A DNA stretch of 18,840 nt from Ignavibacteriaceae bacterium. GTDB lineage: Bacteria > Bacteroidota > Ignavibacteria > Ignavibacteriales > Ignavibacteriaceae. The DNA lies in assembly GCA_025449775.1 (NCBI GenBank), contig JANWIS010000027.1, positions 1-18,840 on the forward strand. The letters are read 5' to 3'. This document shows, piece after piece, positions 15,285-18,840 of the stretch. The notes beneath the pieces were generated by a model. The model was not told the origin of the DNA. It ran no database searches and saw nothing but the letters and a program-made list of their open reading frames with translations. Positions within the stretch are counted from its first letter, which is position 1. Every line of letters begins with the position of its first letter. Position numbers and translations under genes: made by a program.

Positions 15285-15983
15285 ATGTCTTCCAAAAAAA
15301 GTTCGAGAATTTCATACACTATTTCATTTACATTGCATTCGATAATGATTGCATTGTTTCTTATCATTAATCTTTCTTTTGATTATTCGCCGGCGGAATT
15401 TGTTGAGCTCTCATTTGGTAATACTGGACAAAGCGGATCATCCGGTGCTCAGGGAAATCAAATCGATGTTGTTAAAGAAGTTCCTAAACCAAATGAGAAA
15501 AAGCAGACTGAAGAAAAAAATCCTGAAGTTAAAGAAGTTGATTTACCATCAGCTAAAAACACTGAAGATGAAAATGTGATTAAGCCAGCCGATGATGAGT
15601 CTGAAATTGCCGAAGAGAAAACAGATGAAAACACTGAAGAAGTAACTTCAAATTCTAACTCCAACGAAGAAGGCAATGAAATTAATGCTGAAGGTGATTT
15701 TGGTTTTGATATAGATTGGGGCGGAAAAGGAACAAGAAAAATTTATAGTTTTATTCTTCCGCAATACCCGGATGGTGTAAAGAAAGAAGTGAATATAAAA
15801 TTACAATTCACAATTTTACCTGATGGAACTGTTGGAACAATCATCCCTAAAATAAAAGCAGATACACGATTGGAAAACGCAGCTATTAATTCACTCAGAC
15901 AGTGGAGGTTCGAAGCACTTAGTTCAAGACAAAAACAAGTTGAACAAAATGCTGTAATTATTTTTCCTTACCGTCTGCAATAG
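15285..15983 (+). CDS. tonB: TonB energy-transducing protein
   Basis: 232 residues with a strong ribosome site (AGGAGGAG) before the ATG at 15285. The N-terminal helix (about 13-31) carries Ser14-x3-His18 (SFTLH), the SxxxH motif that TonB needs to couple to ExbB/ExbD. The periplasmic linker (about 55-140) is Glu/Lys/Pro-rich and unusually acidic. The C-terminal TonB domain (about 150-232) has IKLQFTILPDGTVGTIIP and ENAAINSLRQWRFEAL, the NAALxAxxxWRF signature of the fold, and ends PYRLQ. It transmits the inner-membrane proton gradient to outer-membrane partners, here perhaps the plug-less barrel encoded upstream. Its last 26 bases overlap the convergent gene on the minus strand. Confidence 0.9.
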   Translation: MSSKKSSRISYTISFTLHSIMIALFLIINLSFDYSPAEFVELSFGNTGQSGSSGAQGNQIDVVKEVPKPNEKKQTEEKNPEVKEVDLPSAKNTEDENVIKPADDESEIAEEKTDENTEEVTSNSNSNEEGNEINAEGDFGFDIDWGGKGTRKIYSFILPQYPDGVKKEVNIKLQFTILPDGTVGTIIPKIKADTRLENAAINSLRQWRFEALSSRQKQVEQNAVIIFPYRLQ

Positions 15984-16251
15984 TTTCTTTGTAATAAATT
16001 TTGTAGAAGAAGAATTCGGCAATTGTTAAAAGTGTAAGGGAAAAAGTATCCCGGTCATAATAAAATCCTAAACCTTCTGGTTCCATCAGAAGTTTTGCAA
16101 CCACTCCTGTTATAGTCCATCCTACGGCAAATAAAATCAGGATTAATCCTAAATTCAAAAATGCGCTTGAAGTTCCATCACTTTGCCATTTCCACGTAAA
16201 GATCATCAATAAGAAAATAAAATGTGCGAAGAATATTACTGCCGATACCAT
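15958..16251 (-). CDS. Small three-helix membrane protein, function unknown
   Basis: 97 residues with three hydrophobic segments (about 2-19, 29-53, 69-86). No recognised family. It starts one base after the stop of the upstream gene (16253) in the same direction, so it is very likely the last gene of a minus-strand operon. Its final 26 bases overlap the 3' end of tonB on the opposite strand, so the two mRNAs are complementary there. The spacing within the operon and the membrane character of its neighbours support it as a real gene. Confidence 0.6.
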   Translation of the reverse strand: MVSAVIFFAHFIFLLMIFTWKWQSDGTSSAFLNLGLILILFAVGWTITGVVAKLLMEPEGLGFYYDRDTFSLTLLTIAEFFFYKIYYKETIADGKEK

Positions 16252-16252
16252 T

Positions 16253-16759
16253 TTAATTAATTGGTTTGCTTCTTCTGTTTATAATTGCAGCTCCGAACAA
16301 TCCACCTAGCATTCCGAATACTGAATAGAGTATCAAATTACTCAGTGTAATAAAAATTGTATAGAGTGCAGAAAATCCGGTTGTCTTTAATTCGATGACC
16401 ATTTGTTTCATCAGCTTTATTGATTCATCGGCTGTAGAACCAAGATTCATATCTTTTATTAAATTTTCTGTTTGAGGTAATGCAAGTACAAAATCGTTTG
16501 ACTTTGTAATGTAGGTAATGATAATTTCAAAACTGCTTGTGAAAACAGCAGCAATTAATCCTGTGAACAATCCAAGAAATACTCCTGTACCTGTTTGAAT
16601 CTTCAGCATACCGGGATTAGATTTTTTAAATAAGTTAACTGAAATTGCTGAAGCGATCGGAACAATCAAACAGCATGCAAAAGTGCTGAAGCCAGGAATA
16701 ATGCTGATGACAGCTGATCCGAATCCACAAACAAGAGATGATAAATATTTTTTATTCAT
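16253..16759 (-). CDS. Integral membrane protein, function unknown (DUF4199-like topology)
   Basis: 168 residues with about four membrane helices: two in 8-43, one or two in 57-82, and one in 130-160, separated by a hydrophilic loop of about 45 residues (TKSNDFVLALPQTENL to LMKQMV). Twin cysteines (Cys29-Cys30) lie in the first hydrophobic block. The layout of glycine-rich helices around a polar loop resembles DUF4199 proteins of Bacteroidota, but I cannot assign the family firmly. Starts 8 bases inside the upstream DUF2085 gene and ends one base before the next gene, so it belongs to a tightly coupled operon. Confidence 0.62.
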   Translation of the reverse strand: MNKKYLSSLVCGFGSAVISIIPGFSTFACCLIVPIASAISVNLFKKSNPGMLKIQTGTGVFLGLFTGLIAAVFTSSFEIIITYITKSNDFVLALPQTENLIKDMNLGSTADESIKLMKQMVIELKTTGFSALYTIFITLSNLILYSVFGMLGGLFGAAIINRRSKPIN

Positions 16760-17249
16760 TCACTGGTTTCATTTGCAGTTGAAAAATTTTTTCTGATTCT
16801 GAAATAAGAAATAAGTAAATAATCAAACCTGCAAGAATTCCCGTTGCTAATGATAGTGGCTGTGAATATGAATAAACTCCGAGTGTTGTGAAGATTACAT
16901 CAGCAATTAAAGGCAATAACGATAGTAACAAGATCCGGTTTGTAAATACAGGAACTGTAATGAACAGGCTTGATATTCCGGCAAACAATCCTCCAAAGTA
17001 AAGTCCGGCACAACGTGCACAAACAAGTAAATGATCTTCTCCGATCGAAATACATTTTAAACTTTCCTGGTGACAAACTCTGGAATAAAAATCAGAAAGA
17101 AAAAAAACTAATACAGGATTAAGCTTTGAAATAATAATCGGAATTAAGAAACCTGTACACCAAACTAATAGTAAAGTTAAGATTGAAATTCTTATAAAGA
17201 TTCCGTTACTGAATAAAAATGTGAAAGGCGAAGATTGGTTTTTTATCAT
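16752..17249 (-). CDS. DUF2085 family membrane protein
   Basis: 165 residues from the ATG at 17249; a TTG at 17261 would add four residues and is the alternative start, with no ribosome site at either. The DUF2085 signature is clear: RVCHQ (57-61), Cys66, then CARCAGLYFGG (77-87), four cysteines that could bind a metal, followed by membrane helices at about 88-102, 104-124 and 133-150; one more helix is at about 22-42. The family is uncharacterised. It overlaps the next gene by 8 bases and follows the NHL-repeat gene by about 20. Confidence 0.82.
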   Translation of the reverse strand: MIKNQSSPFTFLFSNGIFIRISILTLLLVWCTGFLIPIIISKLNPVLVFFLSDFYSRVCHQESLKCISIGEDHLLVCARCAGLYFGGLFAGISSLFITVPVFTNRILLLSLLPLIADVIFTTLGVYSYSQPLSLATGILAGLIIYLFLISESEKIFQLQMKPVNE

Positions 17250-17270
17250 TGAAAGAAACAACTATAAACT

Positions 17271-18116
17271 TCAGATTTTTTTAAAGATAAAAATTTGTTT
17301 GTTCGATAGTACGTACAGCTTACTGTTAAAAATATAGGAGGAAACGATTTCAATATTTTTTTCAACACCTGCAAGAATCACTTCCTTTAAAGACAATTCT
17401 GGAGAATTAAGATTAGCTATAAATATTTTTTCATAATTCGAAACTGTCAGCCACTCGAAAATTATCCTGATGCTTGTAAATTCTTCGATGCCGGTAACTC
17501 TGCCGATACCGTTTCCGTATTGATCAAATATTACAACCTGATCTCCATCGATAACATAAATATTATTCCTGGATGAAACGGCGAGCTGCTTTGGTTCCTG
17601 CAATGCAAATTTACCGTAATTATATCCGCCAAAATTCTGAATGAAATTTCCGAAGATATCGAACTTAACAATCCGGGTATTTTCAGAATCGAGAATAAAA
17701 ATATCTCCCTGGTTTGACATAACAGCACTCAACGGATAACCGAACCTTTCTTCTTCAACAGCATTATCCCGGGTGTGGATTTGAAAATTAAAATTTAGAT
17801 TCTTATCGAATCTCTGTATCCGGTGATTGTTCTTATCAGCAACAAAAACTTTTAATGCATCGGAATAAACATCAACAGGTTCGTCGAACGCACTTACATT
17901 CCAGCCGTAACCGCCAATCTCACGGAGAATATTTCCAGACGTATCAATTGCAATGATCTCATCTGTGTTAATATCAGAAACATAAATAAATCCTGCAGGA
18001 TTTATATAGAATGATGAAGCATTTCCAAATTTACCAATAGAAGAATCGTATTGATATTTTTGTGCAGGAGAAATTGTTACAAATATAAAAAGGATCAGAG
18101 ATAAGCTTAGTTTCAT
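17271..18116 (-). CDS. Secreted NHL-repeat beta-propeller protein
   Basis: 281 residues with a signal peptide at 1-18 (LSLSLILFIFVTISPAQ). The mature protein is a run of NHL-type blades, each with G-x-[IV]-[YFL]-V-x-D and a [RI]-x-x-FD-x-x-G pattern: GFIYVSDINTDEIIAID, KVFVADKNNHRIQRFD, GDIFILDSENTRIVKFDIFG, NIYVIDGDQVVIFDQYG. This gives about five to six blades, a likely periplasmic or surface propeller for protein contacts. No catalytic residues recognised. It is the first gene of the minus-strand operon that continues into three small membrane proteins. No clear ribosome site or promoter is visible upstream in 18117-18249. Confidence 0.78.
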   Translation of the reverse strand: MKLSLSLILFIFVTISPAQKYQYDSSIGKFGNASSFYINPAGFIYVSDINTDEIIAIDTSGNILREIGGYGWNVSAFDEPVDVYSDALKVFVADKNNHRIQRFDKNLNFNFQIHTRDNAVEEERFGYPLSAVMSNQGDIFILDSENTRIVKFDIFGNFIQNFGGYNYGKFALQEPKQLAVSSRNNIYVIDGDQVVIFDQYGNGIGRVTGIEEFTSIRIIFEWLTVSNYEKIFIANLNSPELSLKEVILAGVEKNIEIVSSYIFNSKLYVLSNKQIFIFKKI

Positions 18117-18249
18117 TTACAATGTTTTGATTTTAATAATCAATATTAGCAATAACTGAATTTAAATAAAACTGAAATACCCGAGGAGCGATTAATCAAA
18201 AATCCTATCAGAATTGATTTTGAAGATTGAGTCCAAACATTCAATAACA

Positions 18250-18280
18250 TTGCAATTAGAAACGTGCTTTTCTATATTTG
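18250..18280 (+). promoter_or_regulatory. Candidate promoter for tRNA-Gln and tRNA-Glu
   Basis: TTG (18250-18252), 20 bases, then TATATTTG (18273-18280), an exact TAnnTTTG. It also reads as TTGCAA-N17-TATATT in sigma70 terms. The tRNA starts 12 bases further on, as at tRNA-Leu. Confidence 0.55.
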
Positions 18281-18292
18281 ATCCGCAAAATT

Positions 18293-18366
18293 TGTCCCGT
18301 AGTGTAATTGGTTAACACGTCTGACTCTGGATCAGAAGAGTCTAGGTTCGAGTCCTAGCGGGACAG
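18293..18366 (+). tRNA. tRNA-Gln (anticodon CTG)
   Basis: The acceptor TGTCCCG pairs with CGGGACA and has discriminator G at 18366. The anticodon stem TCTGA/TCAGA encloses CTCTGGA, giving anticodon CTG, which reads CAG only. T arm CTAGG-TTCGAGT-CCTAG. The 3' CCA is encoded (18367-18369), unlike the other two tRNAs here. Confidence 0.95.
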
Positions 18367-18428
18367 CCAGAAAATGTTTGATGGAATGCGATTGATAATA
18401 CTTAATTACTTCTTATAAATCTGAATTT

Positions 18429-18502
18429 GGCGCGTTCGTCTAGCGGTTTAGGACATTGCCCTCTCAAGGCAAAGATCGCGGGTTCAAATCCCGCACGCGC
18501 TA
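18429..18502 (+). tRNA. tRNA-Glu (anticodon CTC)
   Basis: The acceptor GGCGCGT pairs with ACGCGCT, the first pair being G1-U72, with discriminator A at 18502. The anticodon stem TTGCC/GGCAA encloses CTCTCAA, giving anticodon CTC, which reads GAG. T arm GCGGG-TTCAAAT-CCCGC. No encoded CCA. It lies 59 bases after the tRNA-Gln CCA without a clear promoter of its own, so it is probably co-transcribed. Confidence 0.95.
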
Positions 18503-18538
18503 CAACTACAACTGAATTACAACAAAAACCAAACAGGG

Positions 18539-18840
18539 TTACTGATTAAGTCTAATCAGATCTGAGTAAGTAAAAACTTTTCCAAAGAGATTCGAGTCAG
18601 GATTAACAGGATCAGTGATCCTTATACTATCAGCAAAAATCTCTCTTCTTACCAAGCCATGAGTCAGACTCACAAAATCGTTTATTTCAATTTCATAACC
18701 AGGCCAATCAACTTTTACTTCATAACAACTTATAAATTGACCATTGAATTTTACATTAATAATTTTGTCAACATATCTCTCGCGGTAAAAAGGGATATAT
18801 AATTCGACCCATCGTTTATTAATTTCTAAAGGATACTCAA
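18539..18840 (-). CDS. Unrecognised protein, C-terminal part (runs off the window)
   Basis: On the minus strand a frame is open from the window's right edge to a TAA at 18541-18539, giving 99 residues (EYPLEINKRWVELYIPFY at the edge, ending SDLIRLNQ). Codon use resembles the neighbours, and the composition (Trp, Tyr, Pro, balanced charge, strand-like WVELYIPFY and YEVKVDWPGYEI) looks like real protein. The start is outside the window. No family is recognised. It is convergent with the tRNA pair. Confidence 0.6.
   Translation of the reverse strand, partial: EYPLEINKRWVELYIPFYRERYVDKIINVKFNGQFISCYEVKVDWPGYEIEINDFVSLTHGLVRREIFADSIRITDPVNPDSNLFGKVFTYSDLIRLNQ

Noticed and set aside
18608..18622. 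Perfect palindrome AGGATCA-G-TGATCCT, possible operator
   Set aside because: It lies within the coding part of the edge gene and encodes ordinary residues; a chance palindrome is more likely.
1..18840. CRISPR array, insertion sequence, prophage or toxin-antitoxin pair
   Set aside because: No regularly spaced repeats, transposase, integrase, phage structural or toxin-like genes were seen on either strand.

Overview
The window is AT-rich (roughly one third G+C by eye), densely coded bacterial chromosome. The AT bias, several TTG starts, ECF sigma/anti-sigma/Spy-like cassette, HU-SPOR protein, large TPR-plus-barrel pair and ExbB-ExbD-TonB set suggest a member of the Bacteroidota/Chlorobiota group, most likely Ignavibacteria-like. 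That placement is inferred from gene style, not from a marker gene. No phage, insertion sequence or CRISPR array was seen, so this looks like resident chromosome.

Layout. 1-491: C-terminal part of a class III nucleotide cyclase. 574-3719: aromatic-amino-acid hydroxylase (phenylalanine 4-monooxygenase), then a tight four-gene unit of Bcp peroxiredoxin, 6-pyruvoyl-tetrahydropterin synthase, GTP cyclohydrolase I and a short-chain reductase. Read together these look like a hydroxylase plus the three enzymes needed to make its tetrahydrobiopterin-type cofactor from GTP. 3783-6008: an envelope-stress style divergon, with a Spy-like periplasmic protein facing an ECF sigma factor, its membrane anti-sigma factor and a second Spy-like protein. 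6087-6171: tRNA-Leu(GAG). 6289-7542: a carboxymuconolactone-decarboxylase-like gene convergent with a small outer-membrane barrel gene.

7814-15983: a plus-strand run of six genes forming a probable trans-envelope system. These are a 996-residue periplasmic TPR protein, a plug-less TonB-receptor-like barrel translationally coupled to it, an inner-membrane protein with an N-terminal HU-like domain and a C-terminal SPOR domain, ExbB, ExbD and TonB. The ExbB/ExbD/TonB motor could energise the barrel/TPR pair, and the HU-SPOR protein could link chromosome and peptidoglycan.

15958-18116: a minus-strand operon of a secreted NHL-repeat protein and three small membrane proteins, one with the DUF2085 cysteine signature. 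18293-18502: tRNA-Gln(CTG) and tRNA-Glu(CTC) in tandem. 18539-18840: the C-terminal end of an unrecognised gene on the minus strand that runs off the window.

The most interesting parts are the hydroxylase/pterin cluster, the HU-SPOR/TPR/barrel/TonB cluster, and an eight-residue motif shared by the Spy-like protein and the anti-sigma factor's periplasmic part.
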